A DNA stretch of 64,000 nt from Macrothele yani (Eukaryota; Arthropoda; Arachnida; Araneae; Macrothelidae): NCBI GenBank assembly GCA_039090855.1, contig CM077006.1:50973336-51037335 (forward strand), read 5' to 3'. Below, in pieces: positions 24,665-35,880 of this stretch. Below the pieces are notes generated by a model. The model ran no database searches. It was not told where the DNA came from and saw only the letters and a list, made by a program, of their open reading frames with translations. Position 1 is the first letter of the stretch. Each line of letters opens with the position of its first letter. A program made the position numbers and the translations under genes.

Positions 24665-24704
24665 CCTCAAGTACTTTCAACAGACCTCTGTCGTCATCAG
24701 GAGG
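24665..24704 (-). ncRNA. Hammerhead ribozyme-like motif (palindrome, left arm)
   Basis: Read on the minus strand: stem I CCTC, core CTGATGA, one extra C, stem II GACAGA/TCTGTT around GG, then GAA. A self-complementary AGTACT, a T in the cleavage position and GAGG closing stem I follow. All core bases are intact. It mirrors the copy at 24815-24854. Confidence 0.7.
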
Positions 24705-24814
24705 CAGGTGTGTCTCACCCGCCCACAGCTCAAGCCCGAGCTGTGGGCACAGCTCAAGTGTGTCTCACCTGCCCACAGCTCAAGCTTGAGCTGTGGGCGG
24801 GTGAGACACACCTG

Positions 24815-24854
24815 CCTCCTGATGACGACAGAGGTCTGTTGAAAGTACTTGAGG
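24815..24854 (+). ncRNA. Hammerhead ribozyme-like motif (palindrome, right arm)
   Basis: CCTC (24815-24818) pairs with GAGG (24851-24854) as stem I. CTGATGA is at 24819-24825, with one extra C at 24826. Stem II is 24827-24840 and GAA is 24841-24843. The palindromic AGTACT (24844-24849) stands in for stem III, and T24850 is the expected cleavage residue. Small hammerheads with palindromic stem III, acting as dimers, are known from Penelope-like retroelements. Confidence 0.72.
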
Positions 24855-25345
24855 ATTGTGTGTGAGGAGCTGAATGGGTGTGACACTTGCAGTGGGAGTG
24901 GTAGGGGTTGTGAAACAGAAGGAGCAGTTTGGTACTTACAGTTAACAAAGGTTTAACCACCTAGGAATGTAAGGTTATGTAAATTATGTGCATAGTTTTT
25001 AATTGAATTGTATGAATGAGTAGTATGTGTGGTTTTTTATGGAATTGACAAGCTTTATTGTAACATCTCATAAGGCTAAAAAAATACGATGTTTCACACC
25101 CGGAAGTAAGAATCGTAAGCAAGATGTCTGTGAACCTTGGAAGCCCAGAAACATTACGATGATTGACGTGTTGGAAGTGTGTTGTCAATGGAGGTTACCA
25201 TGATCTTTAGGGTGAGTGATTGGTACTTTCTAATAGTTTTTCATTTATGAATTGCACATAAACTATGCGCACTTTGCAGGAGGTTAATACCTTAAAAGTG
25301 CAAATATAATAATTGGCAGTCTGTTGTAGAATGGGTTGATTTTCT

Positions 25346-26457
25346 TATTGAGTATTTTCAATATTTGAAAAATTCTTAGCATTTCGCTTTTGCCACGTTA
25401 TATTCTGGACGTCGGAAAGTTGAAATTTTTTTTTCTTGTATTTGAGACATGATATTACTATAAAAAGAATAAAAAAGGCTCTACTCACAATGTTTTTTTC
25501 TTGGTGGTCCTCTTGATTTTATTGTTTTCAATTTTTGACGTTAAAATATCTTGGTTCATGCCTAAAAGGTGATTATGATTTACAAAACGAAGTCTTGGCT
25601 AAAAATCAATGGGACTGACGAAATTTTTTGTTAACCCTAATTATCAAACGAAAACTACTCGGGTGAGCATTCAAGCCTTAAGAAACAAATAAAAATTCAG
25701 GTTAGAAAACCTAAAGAAGCAGATAAAAAGTTAAAAATCTTAAAACCTTGGGACTGCTGTCTTTCAACCTTTCAAACATTTCCGGCCGTCCTCCTTGCTC
25801 CTCTTACTGTGTCGCAAAGGACACTCCCACTAGGGTGGAACTTACACGTGTTTCGGGCACACACGCCCATCTTCAGAGTCAGCAAATATTGCAAATGGCT
25901 GTCACTTGCAATTCTTTGGAGTTTTCTTCACTCGGTCCCTCCTCCCCTCTCGCGATTGATTCGTTGGTGACGTTACTTATTTTTTCGTTCGTATATATTT
26001 GGTGGTGTCCTCTGGTGTCATTATTGGGAAATACATTATATTCTATTTTTTCTTTTTTTCTCATCGGTAATAAATTTTCTCCATTGCACATGTAATTCAT
26101 TCGGTGAATGCTCAAAGGCTTGAATGGCTTGAATGCTCACCTAAGTAATTTTCGTTTGATAATTAGGGTTAACAAAACAATTTCGTCAGTTCCATTGATT
26201 TTTAGCCAAGACTTCGTTTTGTAAATCATAATCACCTTTTAGGCATGCATCAAGATATTTTAACATCAAAAATTTAAAACAATAAAATCAAGAGGACCAC
26301 CAAGAAAAAAACATTGTGAGTAGAGCCTTTTTTATTCTTTTTATAGTAATATGTCTCAAATACAAGAAAAAAATGTTTCAACTTTCCGACGTCCAGAACA
26401 TAACGTGGACAAAAGCGAAATGCTAAGAATTTTTCAAATAATTGAAAATACTCAATA
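25346..26457. mobile_element. Second hammerhead-bearing inverted pair
   Basis: The left arm, about 25346-25680, returns inverted at about 26115-26457 (for example GGTGATTATGATTTACAAAA on the left and its complement near 26221-26240). The arms are about 90% alike. The middle (25690-26105) contains a hammerhead-like motif on the minus strand. The simplest reading is a longer minus-strand unit (25346 to about 26110) joined to a shorter, more 5'-truncated plus-strand unit. No clear target duplication was found. Confidence 0.6.
25839..25880 (-). ncRNA. Hammerhead ribozyme-like motif
   Basis: Read on the minus strand: stem I GACT, core CTGAAGA, one extra T, stem II GGGC/GCCC around GTGTGT, GAA, palindromic ACACGTGT, an A at the cleavage position, then AGTT closing stem I (one G-U pair). 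This is the same order and spacing as the motifs at 24815, 39700 and 49003, with different stem sequences. Confidence 0.7.
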
Positions 26458-27174
26458 TATTTATAAGCACATGTTAATTTAAATTTGTTTCCCATTATGG
26501 GAAATTAATAATATTTGTTGGTTTTCTTCAAAAAGTGGATATATTTGGGGCAAACAGATGATAAATGCAAGAGCGAAATTCTGTTCACAGAAGTTAGATC
26601 TTATCATGCCATTCGACAACCTTAAGTTTAATCATTATCATAATGAAAAGTAGTAACTCAGTTTTTATGTATTTGCACAAAGAAATTGCTGCACTCATTT
26701 GCAAAACCAAAATAGCTAGAATTATTAACACAGCAATCAGACATCTCTGAATTGCCTATATTTACTGTGCATCACATAATGTTAATCACATCAGAAAATT
26801 TGAAAATTATAATACATTGCTGTGGAGCACGAAAGGAACCCTATCTCCTGTTTTCCATTCAAGCATGCTATCCATAACATCACCCAGGACTACGAAATCT
26901 CAAGCATCAAGGTATTACGAATCAGAGTAATCTGATATACACCAATCAAAGCAAATTCTGCTTCCTCATAGCGTAGTTAAGTAATCACGAGTCTCTTAGG
27001 TAAATTCTGTGGAAGAAATATTCTCATAATGCATGGAAATACATCAGAATTATTACACATTTCCATAATATTCTCATGTATTATGAGAAGAATTTCTTTA
27101 TTTGAATGTACTCTGTCTGCACAGGGCCCAAATGCTCCTTAATTGTTGAAAATACTAACTGGAGAAAGACAACT
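26458..27174. other. Intron sequence, no element recognised
   Basis: AT-rich. There is a weak inverted match around 27011-27090 (ATTCTCATAATGCATG and ATGTATTATGAGA). No gene was recognised. Confidence 0.45.
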
Positions 27175-27542
27175 CAGCGTTCGAATTACCCAGTGGTCTG
27201 CTGGCCATTGGCCAGTAAAAATTTCGTCGGACCACTGAACTATTGATACTGGCCCGGATGGACAGTAAGTTTTTTTTTTCTCTCTTCTAAGTTATCACAA
27301 GTTAAAAAATGAATTTCTATTTCTTTTACCTTGCTGCATGGTTTTCTTTTTATGCTGCAAACTAATGATAGGTTTAAAAACAAATATTTGAGATAATTTC
27401 ATTGAAATGATGCATTATTTTCTACTTATATTGTAAATGTCTTTAAGGGGTTTTTTTTATTATTATTTTTTACGAACCAGTGGTTTGCAAATTCTAGTGG
27501 TCCGTTGAGCCAGTAGAAGATTTATTTCTAATTCTAACACTG
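27175..27542. mobile_element. MITE, family M1, copy 2
   Basis: It begins CAGCGTTCGAATT and ends ATTCTAACACTG, about 368 bp, with the same internal landmarks as 13091-13463 (GGACCACTGAACTATTGAT near 27231, TGCAAATTCTAGTGGTCC near 27486). CAACT flanks both sides (27170-27174 and 27543-27547). Confidence 0.7.
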
Positions 27543-27564
27543 CAACTAATTTTCTGCTAGATAT

Positions 27565-28432
27565 AAGAGAAACTGATACCATATCTCCCAGGCTCTTCAG
27601 TGCCACATTACAGAATGTTTTGCAGTCATTTAGCTGGGAAGACTAGGGATGAAGATTAACGAAGATTATTTAACCCACATTCATTTTGCTGATGACATGA
27701 GCATTTTTGCAAGTGCCTTTTCAGAGCTGCAGAGTGTGGTCCAGGAACTTGCTGACAAAAGTTAAAAAGGTGGGTTAAAAATGAACTCTCAGAAAACAAA
27801 ATTTATACTTAATGCTCTTAAAAGAACTGAAAATTTAGAGGTTGATTGGGCAAATTTAAAAGTAATTTATGCATATACTGTACATACCTTGGGCAGCAGA
27901 TATCGAGTGAGGATCACATTGCAGCAGCAATAAATAGATGTATAAAACTTCGTTGGAGGGAATTTGGAAGAAAAAGTAAATTTTTGAGAGTAATTTACCA
28001 TTACGTCTTAAAAGTGTTTAATCAGTGCATTCATCAGTTCATACTTACGAATCAGACATGGACCTTAACTAAAAAAAGACATTCAGAGGATGCGTGCAAT
28101 TGAAAAGAAGCTGGAGAAGGTGCATTCTTGGTATTACCAGGAAAGGTATGAAAAGATACTCATGGATGAGGAAAATGGCAAGAATTGATGGCATCATGGT
28201 AAAAGTGAAGACCGTCAAGTGGCAATGAGCATGACCCCTGTTGGACAACTAAAATACTAGACTAGATTCCAAGGGACACGGAAAGACCCAGAAGAAGACC
28301 CTGTGGGAGATGAAACTTTGAAAGCATGCCAGGGTGAAGTGGAAGAGACTGGCCCAAGGCAAAGTTGTAGAAGAGACCTGGGAAGACCTTCATCCAGTAG
28401 TGGATTGGTAATGGTTGATGATGATGATAGCA
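27565..28432 (+). pseudogene. RTE-type LINE, copy C (old, 5'-truncated)
   Basis: It parallels copy A from the reverse transcriptase onward, with many stops and frameshifts. RxTISPxLFSATLQNV is read near 27567, followed by an FADD-equivalent region (TTTGCTGATGACATG at 27685), TNQTWTLTKK near 28050 and the tail GGTTGATGATGATGA near 28412. It is clearly more diverged than copies A and D. Confidence 0.8.
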
Positions 28433-28556
28433 ACTATTGATGGACATCCCTTACAGCCATCAAAAATTAAAATCAACATGTAACGCACAGGTTTAGATTA
28501 CTTTAGCTGTGTAAAATGAGAAGTGACCTTATTGATTTGTGGTTCTTTTTCTAATA

Positions 28557-29333
28557 CAGGGTGTCCCACTTGATACCGAACCCAGCATTTCTTTAATAAT
28601 ATTAACACCAATAAAGATATTGCAACGAAATTTGAAGTGGACTTACCTTATGTCATGCAAAATGTGATGACATCACAATATGTGCTGGAAGTGGCTACCA
28701 TTTGCATCCAGACAGCATTGAACCTGGCGCACCATATTGTGGAAAGTCTTTGCCAGTATGTCAGCCATCATTGCCTGAATTTCTTTGGTGATATTTGCTT
28801 TCAAGGCATCTATTATTCGCAGTTTCTTTTGGTAAACTCTCCCTTTTAGATATCCCCATAAAAAGTAATCAGAAGGCGTCAGATCAGGCGAGCACGGTGG
28901 CCATAGACCCTTCAAAATGACGCAGTTGGCGAAAAAAGACTGAATTTCGGCCCTGCTGGTGTGTGATGTGGCTTCATCGTGCTTGTAATATCCAATAGAG
29001 AGTTCTTTGTCATCCAATTGATTTACAAAGGTGTTGAAGATTTCTATATATGGAGCTGTTGTTATTGTTGTATTGAAGAAGATGGGACCAATTATGCAGT
29101 GCCACTTACACTTAGGAATGTGTCTGCCACTAAGGAGCACTCCAGGTGGCTGGCGGACAGCGCCAGGTTCAATGCTGTCTGGACGCAAATGGTGGCCACT
29201 TCCATCACATATTGTGATGTCATCACATTTCGCACGAAATGAAGTAAGTTCATTTCAAATTTCGTTGCAATATCTTCATTGGTGTTAATATTATTAAAGA
29301 AATGCCGGGTTCGGTAGCCAGTGGAACACCCTG
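28557..29333 (-). mobile_element. Mariner element with intact ends, internally deleted
   Basis: The termini CAGGGTGTCCCACTTGATAC (28557) and GTAGCCAGTGGAACACCCTG (ending 29333) are inverted repeats of about 40 bp, and TA flanks both sides. At 777 bp it is shorter than a full mariner (about 1.3 kb). The minus-strand coding part lacks the N-terminal DNA-binding domain. Confidence 0.9.
28673..29188 (-). pseudogene. Mariner transposase, C-terminal half
   Basis: The 171-residue open segment contains CKWHCIIGPIFFNTTITTAP, QLDDKELSIGYYKHDEATSH (second catalytic Asp in HDEA), WPPCSPDLTPSDYFLWGYLK (third catalytic Asp in PSDYF) and LDANGSHFQHIL at the end. This is the catalytic half of a DD34D mariner transposase. 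The first catalytic Asp and the DNA-binding domain are missing, so it is not functional although the frame is still open. Its preservation suggests a fairly young copy. Confidence 0.85.
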
Positions 29334-29616
29334 TACATTCACTGCCACTGTGTTATTATAGCGGCAAGCACAAGACGCCGCCAGTAAGAGATCTGCACAA
29401 ACCTCACATGATGTCATGCAGCACCATGGATGAGCTTTTATGTGTTTGAATTTTATAGCTTTACATGATTTTGATATTCTAAAGTACTAGAAAATTTATC
29501 CATAATTGATATTCGTAATTGTAATTTTGCCAGTAATGAAATACTATCCTGATACTGATGTAGGCATTTACTAAATACATATATCTGACATTGTCACGTA
29601 TTAAACAAGAGAAATA

Positions 29617-30457
29617 CAGGGTTCCCACTCAACCTGGAAAACAGGGAAAACCTGGAATTCTCAGGGAATTTGAAAATGGTTCCAAAAATCAGGGAAAACT
29701 CAGGGAAAATTACCTTTTTTTTTTTTTTTTTTGTAAAAATCAATGGATACACTTTATTTTGCCAAAAAAAAAAACCTTATTTTTTCAAGATTTCAAACTT
29801 TTGCTTTCAATTACTGCCTGCCTAGAATTTGGTAGATCTTACTTTCAGTTATATTAAGTATTTCCTTTATTCTCTAAAAAAGATGCAAAATTGAATTTTT
29901 AAAATTGCCAGTTATTAAGCTTTTGTTCAATTTCAGCAGGCAGTTGTTATAACATGGAACAATTAGGCACAATGGCTCCTGTTTGAAGAAACACTTCCAC
30001 AAGAGAACCAACCAAATGATGGATCAAAGTCCTTTCTCTGTTGGTTCTCTTGAAACATGTTTCTTTGAACAGAGCCATTCCATCATTAAGCTTAGCTTCA
30101 TTGTGTTATAGAAAAACTGAAACTATTCAACTGACAGATTTTTTCTTACATATGACCTGTTTCCATGGAAATGTATTTACAAATTCCATGTGGGTAGTAT
30201 TCACAAAAGTTCACGGAACTTTGGTACAGAAAATAATGTGCACAGTTAGTTGTTATTAATGAAAAGCAGGTAATTTTATAAAGACAAATTACATAAAGAA
30301 TTTACAAGTGTGTGCTTTGGTGAGAAAAATGAATGGAATGGAATGGAATGAAATGTTACAATGCTTTGCAACATGCCACTCTGGAAAACATTAAAAACCA
30401 CCTGGAGAACCTGGAAAAGTCAGGGAATTTTTTTATTACTTTTGAGTGGGAACCCTG
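29617..30457. mobile_element. hAT-like MITE family M2, copy 2
   Basis: It begins CAGGGTTCCCACTCAACCTGG and ends TTGAGTGGGAACCCTG. GAAATA adjoins each end (29611-29616 and from 30457). The ends match copy 1 at 19066-20644, but the body is about half as long. It has no transposase. Confidence 0.75.
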
Positions 30458-30666
30458 AAATAATACTTACAAATGCCAAGAAACTCCATAAATCGTAACA
30501 TAATTTACATCTGGATAAAAAGAAAATCCATACAGTTTGATTTGGGTTGGGACTGAAATCACACACACAGTTTGACTATTTTACCTGCCGATGAAATTGT
30601 GGTCAAGAGGGACAAGCGATGGCGCGCGCCCAAATTTATCCACTGTATCCAGTGGATAAATTTTGT

Positions 30667-30690
30667 ATATATATATATATATATATATTA
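30667..30690. repeat. (TA)n microsatellite
   Basis: Eleven to twelve TA repeats near the left terminus of the hAT element. Confidence 0.9.
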
Positions 30691-30797
30691 ATTTCGTTAA
30701 TAAAATTATTACATAATGAAAAGTTTCTTGTTTATGAATTCATGGTTTTTAAAACTACATTCAAAGTAGAAATATAATTACTAATGCTCAACTTACT

Positions 30798-32946
30798 TCA
30801 TTTAAATATAAAATCCATTCGTCTTGTTTGTAAACAAAATTTTTCTATTACCATTTCCGTAAAATTGTATTTGGGATTCTGTCTGAGTCTTTCTAAAAGG
30901 TGCTTTTCTATTGACAGCAGAGCAAATCCAGTTAGTCTTTCCTGTCCCTGAGTAGATCTAGTGAAAGTCTTGATCCTCTTCAAAGTTGAAAATGTACGTT
31001 CTACTGTTGCAGTTGTTGCTGGTATTGTAAGAATAAGTAATTAAGAGCCTACAAGTTTCAGGCATCACTAGATTCAGTTTCTTTTGAATCATATACTTCA
31101 ACATGAGATGAAGGGGTTTGTTGCACATTTCGTTGTCAGGGGCTGAATATAACACAATAAGTTCATTTCGTAGGCGTACTGAATCGAAATGTCTGTTATA
31201 AGTCTGTAAAAGGGAACTAAATGCTGTCTCAGGAAATTTTTCTTTCATCTGTGGAAACCTGTGTCTCCAAAAGAGTTTTGAATTCAAGATTTTTGTAATT
31301 TCCAAATCGGTCTGTTAGTTGTACAATTAGATTGTCTAAGATTTCATGGAACAAACTTCTGTAAAATACATCTGGGTCTTCATTTCTTCTTTTCCTGGGT
31401 TGTTCAGTGGAATTTTCCAAAACGTTTTTCCAGAAATCATCAAAGGAATTTTGGCGTTTTTCTTTTATTACATTTTTCACATCATCAATTTTTTTGCAGC
31501 AATATGCTACATCCAAACTTTTGTTTTGCAGGACATCAAACAAAATATCTGTATGTGAAAAAATTGAGGAAAACACGTCCAACAAGAAACATGCTTTGAA
31601 ACTATTCAAAAATGAAGCACATCCCCTAGCCTGTAGAATACTTTCAGAATCCTACCCATCTGAACTATCTACAATAGTTTCAAAAACGTCTGTCAAGTGG
31701 ACTCTGTTTTCTCTCACAGTATTCACTAAGCGAGATGAAAAATTCCACCTGGTAGGGGCCAATTTGGGCAGTTTTTTATTCATAAAAAGACTCAGAGCAT
31801 TTGTCCTTTTAGGCGATTTGGAGAAAAATGAGCTAATTCCAGATAGTGTAGTAAAAAATGTACCACATTCTGTAATATTGCACATAGATTGTTGAACTAA
31901 ATTCAAGACATGACTGTAGCAGTGGACAAATAAAGCTTCTGGATATTTTTCTTTAATTTTGGCCTGTAAGCCTCCAACCCCTCCCGGCATGATAGGAGCT
32001 CCATCATAAGTTTGTTCTATGATTTTATTTGACACTTCATATTCACAAATATCTTGATCCACAAGCTGGAAAAATGTCCCAGCAGTCTTATCGGCACTCA
32101 CATCAGTGAAATTCAAAAATCTCTCTTGTATATCACCTTCCTCGTCAACATAACGGAAAGAAGTCGATAATTCAGATTTGTTTGCTACATCAGATGTTTC
32201 ATCCAAAAGGATAGAAACAAACTCAGTTTTATTACCCCCTTCCTACAACATCTTTCAAAATACTGCTGATTGCAGCAATTAGGTCATTTTGTATTTGAGG
32301 AAATGTACCTCTAAAAACATTTGATGTTTTTAAATGTTCTTCCAGCTGAGGGTCATATTGGGCTGTGTAGTTTAAAAGTTTGACATAATTTCCTTTATTT
32401 AGGGAATCATCTGCCTCACTGTGTCCACGGAAAGCCACTTCTTGTTTTGCTAAAAAACAAACGGCTTTTATTAAACAGGATAAAATGTGCCTGTTTTTCT
32501 TCACCTGTTCGTTGCCTGGTGACTTCTAGAGCTCTCTGATGATCCAACTGAAGGTCAATCCTGCTGCTTGAATCTCCAAAAGTTTGTAACTTAAAAAAAC
32601 AAGTTATGTGAGCTCTGGTTTTTTCATGTTTTCCCACAGCTTTGCACAAATTATTCAGGTCACAGAATCCACCATTTGACCACACAGACTTCTTGGTACT
32701 AAACAATAGGCAAGGCCAGCAAAATAATCTATTCAAATTTAAGCAGCCTGTTAACCACAACGTTTTCTCATAATTTGCTTCGATAAAATGCTGTGTGTTA
32801 GAACGTTTTTTGTCCTTGTATAATGCAGAGAGATTTGGAAGCTTAGGAACTGGTCGCCCTTTTCTTATTAATGCCACTTTTTCTTGAAATGGTTTGCTTC
32901 CAAAAGATGTCTTCAACAATTCATCTATAACACACGGACACACCAT
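30798..32946 (-). pseudogene. hAT transposase (ZMYM1-like, DUF4371 type), frameshifted
   Basis: Going down the minus strand from 32946: FCWPCLLFS (TTF-type zinc-binding region), KQEVAFRGHSEADDSLNKGN (DUF4371), DETSDVANKSE (first catalytic Asp region), YDGAPIMPGGVGGLQ and VHCYSHVLNLVQQ. After an insertion region comes the C-terminal dimerisation piece LKRIKTFTRSTQGQERLTG. Frameshifts or stops occur near 32500, 32220, 31640, 31240 and 30975. The domain order is complete, so this was once a full transposase of about 700 residues, now broken in at least five places. Confidence 0.85.
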
Positions 32947-33814
32947 ACAGGTCTTGATAAAGAACAGTCATGAAACAAAAACAGACTCATAAATAAAGTA
33001 ACAGAATTAGTAACGAAACAGTATCAAGCAAACACTCTACAGTCTGTGTACTCTGTAACACGGTGAAATCTTGCGCCCTCTCCCTGAAATGTGATGGACT
33101 TCCTTGCTAGTACGGCGATTCAACCTTAAAGTAGCGCGTGCGCATTAACGCTTCTTTCTCTGCAGGGCAGGAAAACTACACGTTGAGTGGGAGCGAGAGG
33201 TCTTCATTCCTGGGCCACGTGGTCACTTGCGCCCTCTCTCCGAAATGAGATGGCCTTTGCAGCAGCGTGTCCGCATTGACGCTTCTTTCTCTCCGCGTGT
33301 TGACGCTTCTGACAGCATATTGAATGAAGGACTTTCCTTTTTGATTAAAGCGCGTTGTGAATAATGTTTTTTCTTGAATACAAAACTACGCTCTGCGTGA
33401 ATTGTTCTAAGAAAAGCATTTGCAAAAAAAAAAAAAAAAAAAAAATCCAAAAATTGTTAAAAAGTTAAAAAATAGTTGGTCCATCTGCGATTACCTAGAT
33501 CTCCTTGAATATACGCCACTGACTGTATCGATAAAACTAAGTTTTGAAGTCAATATGGGTTTCTTTGAAATCTCTTTAGCCTCATAAATGCACAAGTACC
33601 TGATAAACTAAAATTCTAATCTCATTGTAATTATGTCTGTAAACTTCAAAGAATCTTTTTTTCTTCACCTTACCTGTAATATACTCATTTTGTAAATGTT
33701 AATTATACATCATCTGTATATATTGTGTTAAGGCTTTTGCATTGTAGAGTAAAGAACATTTGTGAACTCAAGAGCTGCCTTGTTACATATAAACTCTAAG
33801 TAGCAAATGTTTTA

Positions 33815-34147
33815 TTGCCACCCAAACATTTGTTTATTGATAGTTCCCTTCACCGCAAAACCAGTGACATGCAAAGGAAAATAAGCATTGCAGTGAAAAG
33901 TGAATGTCGTGTTGTGTCTGCAGGTAGTCAGTTTACTTTCCCATCCCTAAACCATGTGGAAAAAAATATGCTATCCGAAAACCACAGTAATGAAATAAAT
34001 AACTTTCTTGAAGTGCCGAAGGTTTTAGAAATGGAAATACTAAGCCATGATTACGACGCCTTTTGGCATCATTGGCATCCGAGGCAAGTATTGTATGATG
34101 CCTCAAGGTGTCATGTGGCAGTGAATGTGTTAATATGCGTTCACTAG
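33815..34147 (+). other. Unrecognised 110-codon open frame
   Basis: It starts PPKHLFIDSSLHRKTSD and has no motif I recognise. Flanking sequence is AT-rich. There is no obvious splice site or phase fit with the host exons, so it may be chance or an old element. The remainder of 33530-34457 shows nothing else. Confidence 0.15.
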
Positions 34148-34466
34148 CTGGCAGTGTGAAAAATTAAGTGGTCTAACGGCTGGAAACACACTTATTAGTT
34201 TAGCATAAATGAATATAATAGAATTCATGGATATCTACTGTATTGTTTAAGCATTAATTTATTATATTGCTGCATATTTTTTTAAAAGGGTTGTATTTTT
34301 TTGCAAGAGTGATTAACTTTAGCTTTTTTGTTTTAAAATGCTTGAAAACTTTTTCTATGTAATATTACAATTCTGGTTCATGTTTTATGAGTATGTATTG
34401 TATATTTAGAAAAAAATAAAGTAGTTACTAATGCTTGTGGTATATTTTTATTCGTGTGCTCTTGCC

Positions 34467-35076
34467 GAAGGAGGTTAGAAGAAGAGAAGGTGAAGGGACC
34501 CGTTTTGAGTGAAGCCAATACAGATCAGCTGTTTCTGTCTTCTCTCTGAGGTGGTGGGAGTCTGCGCTGCGAGAGTTCGGTAACGTGACGTCACTTCCTG
34601 TGGCTTAAGCAGTTTTGCTAAGCGCATGCAAACCAAGGATGGAAAGAAGGAATATTTCGGACTTCTTATTTCTTAACAATTAGGTGTTTGGTTATATTTT
34701 AAACATGGTTACTTGCACATGGGCAGTATGCATGGTTACTTGCACATGGGCAGTAAGTAAACATGCGCACTATGCACTTCCGCTCAAAAAATCATTATTT
34801 TGTTCAATTTTTTAAAGAAATACCAACACATATTTTCCTGTTTTTTCTAGATATTTTTTATTATGGGAATAAATATTTCAGCCTCAATTTTTTTCATGCC
34901 TGTATGGGTAGAGTAAGGGTCCGAAAAACCAGTTCCAAATCGCTATTTCCCCATAGAGATATACAGGAGATTCTTAGGTTGGGCGCATTGGCATAGTCAG
35001 CTGATAAAAAGTAGCGTCACGCCAAAAGCACAGGGAGAGGGGCTGTTGCCACCTCCTCTTACTTCTAACCTCCTTG
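34467..35076. mobile_element. MITE with perfect 9-bp target duplication
   Basis: The inverted ends are GAAGGAGGTTAGAAG and CTTCTAACCTCCTTG. The direct repeat GCTCTTGCC is perfect at 34458-34466 and 35077-35085. Nine-base duplications point to a Mutator-like origin. A 27-bp tandem duplication (CATGGTTACTTGCACATGGG plus seven more bases) lies at about 34704-34757. Confidence 0.8.
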
Positions 35077-35146
35077 GCTCTTGCCCATTTCTGCTCAGAT
35101 AATGTTACAGGTGTTCACATAATGTTACATCTTTATTTTAATGCAG

Positions 35147-35276
35147 GTGTGCCGGTATCAGGTGCAGTGCAGCTGATAATTACTATTCATCATTATCAGA
35201 CATTTTTCCTGTCATGGATTGGTCAGTGTATGTTGCACTTCTAAAATCCTGTCAGTGGTGCAAGTTTTTTGTTGAG
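35147..35276 (+). CDS. Exon of the unidentified host gene (exon c)
   Basis: The acceptor TTTATTTTAATGCAG precedes 35147 and the donor GAG|GTAAGC follows 35276. The first G completes the Arg codon begun in exon b. The frame then reads CAGIRCSADNYYSSLSDIF, PVMDWSVYVALLKSCQWCKF, FVE and ends in phase 0, matching the start of exon d. The aromatic-rich, amphipathic pattern looks like helical repeats. The family is not recognised. Confidence 0.82.
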
Positions 35277-35880
35277 GTAAGCTGTTTCATCCTTATTTGT
35301 TACCAATTATGCTTATACCCAGAATAAGGAGATGCGAACTCATTGTAGTTTTCAAGGTTATTTTGATTTTAGCTAATTTAGTGCATAAATACTGTATTGC
35401 AAACATATGCACATCATTCTATTTCTAGGGCAAGCAACATGTGTAAAAATTGAATTCTTTTTTTGATGTTACATATTGATATGAATGAATGACCCCTTAT
35501 TTTCAGATGATGTTGCATGTTACCTACAGAAAATTTAAGTATTTATCAGTAAATTAATACATTGCAGGTACTTGCAACTTTTTGAGTGTAGTGATTAAAT
35601 GTAATTGAAAGTGTCAGATTTAGGTATGAAAAATAGTTGACTTATAAGACTGAATTTTCAAGAATTATATCAACTGTCATGTGTAGTCAGTTCTGAAGCA
35701 TTGTCTGCTGCCTCTCATGGTATAGGTGGACTGATTGCGGTAGTAATTGTAGCCCCTTGAATCTTTTCATGTTTCAATTATTCAAATTTTACCCAGTAAA
35801 AAATGTCTAATGACTTGATTTTAAGGGATTTTTATTTCATCCTATATCAAGTTTCAAACAGTGTCTATCCAGTTTTGGCT
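35277..35880 (+). other. Intron sequence, no element recognised
   Basis: AT-rich sequence between the exon c donor and the pogo-like element. Confidence 0.5.

Larger units (their letters stand above)
24278..25311. mobile_element. Inverted pair of hammerhead-bearing units (near-perfect palindrome)
   Basis: From 24278 to 25242 the sequence is a nearly exact palindrome centred near 24788, with arms of about 480 bp. The main difference is an extra internal duplication of about 48 bp in the left arm near the centre. Each arm holds one hammerhead-like motif pointing outward. A 12-bp direct repeat ATTGGCAGTCTG flanks it (24266-24277 and 25312-25323), leaving about 69 bp present only on the right. 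This fits insertion of an inverted dimer of a Penelope-type element's terminal region; no reverse transcriptase is present. Confidence 0.65.
30650..33521 (-). mobile_element. hAT element with perfect 8-bp target duplication
   Basis: It begins CAGTGGATAAA at 30650 and ends ACGCCACTG at 33521. The duplication ACTGTATC is perfect at 30642-30649 and 33522-33529. The 2.9-kb length and the minus-strand transposase fit a near-complete hAT. A TA microsatellite sits near the left end (30667-30690). Confidence 0.9.

Noticed and set aside
24331..25188. Two identical 75-residue proteins as a gene pair
   Set aside because: They are mirror images in the palindrome arms, have no recognisable domain and no independent support.
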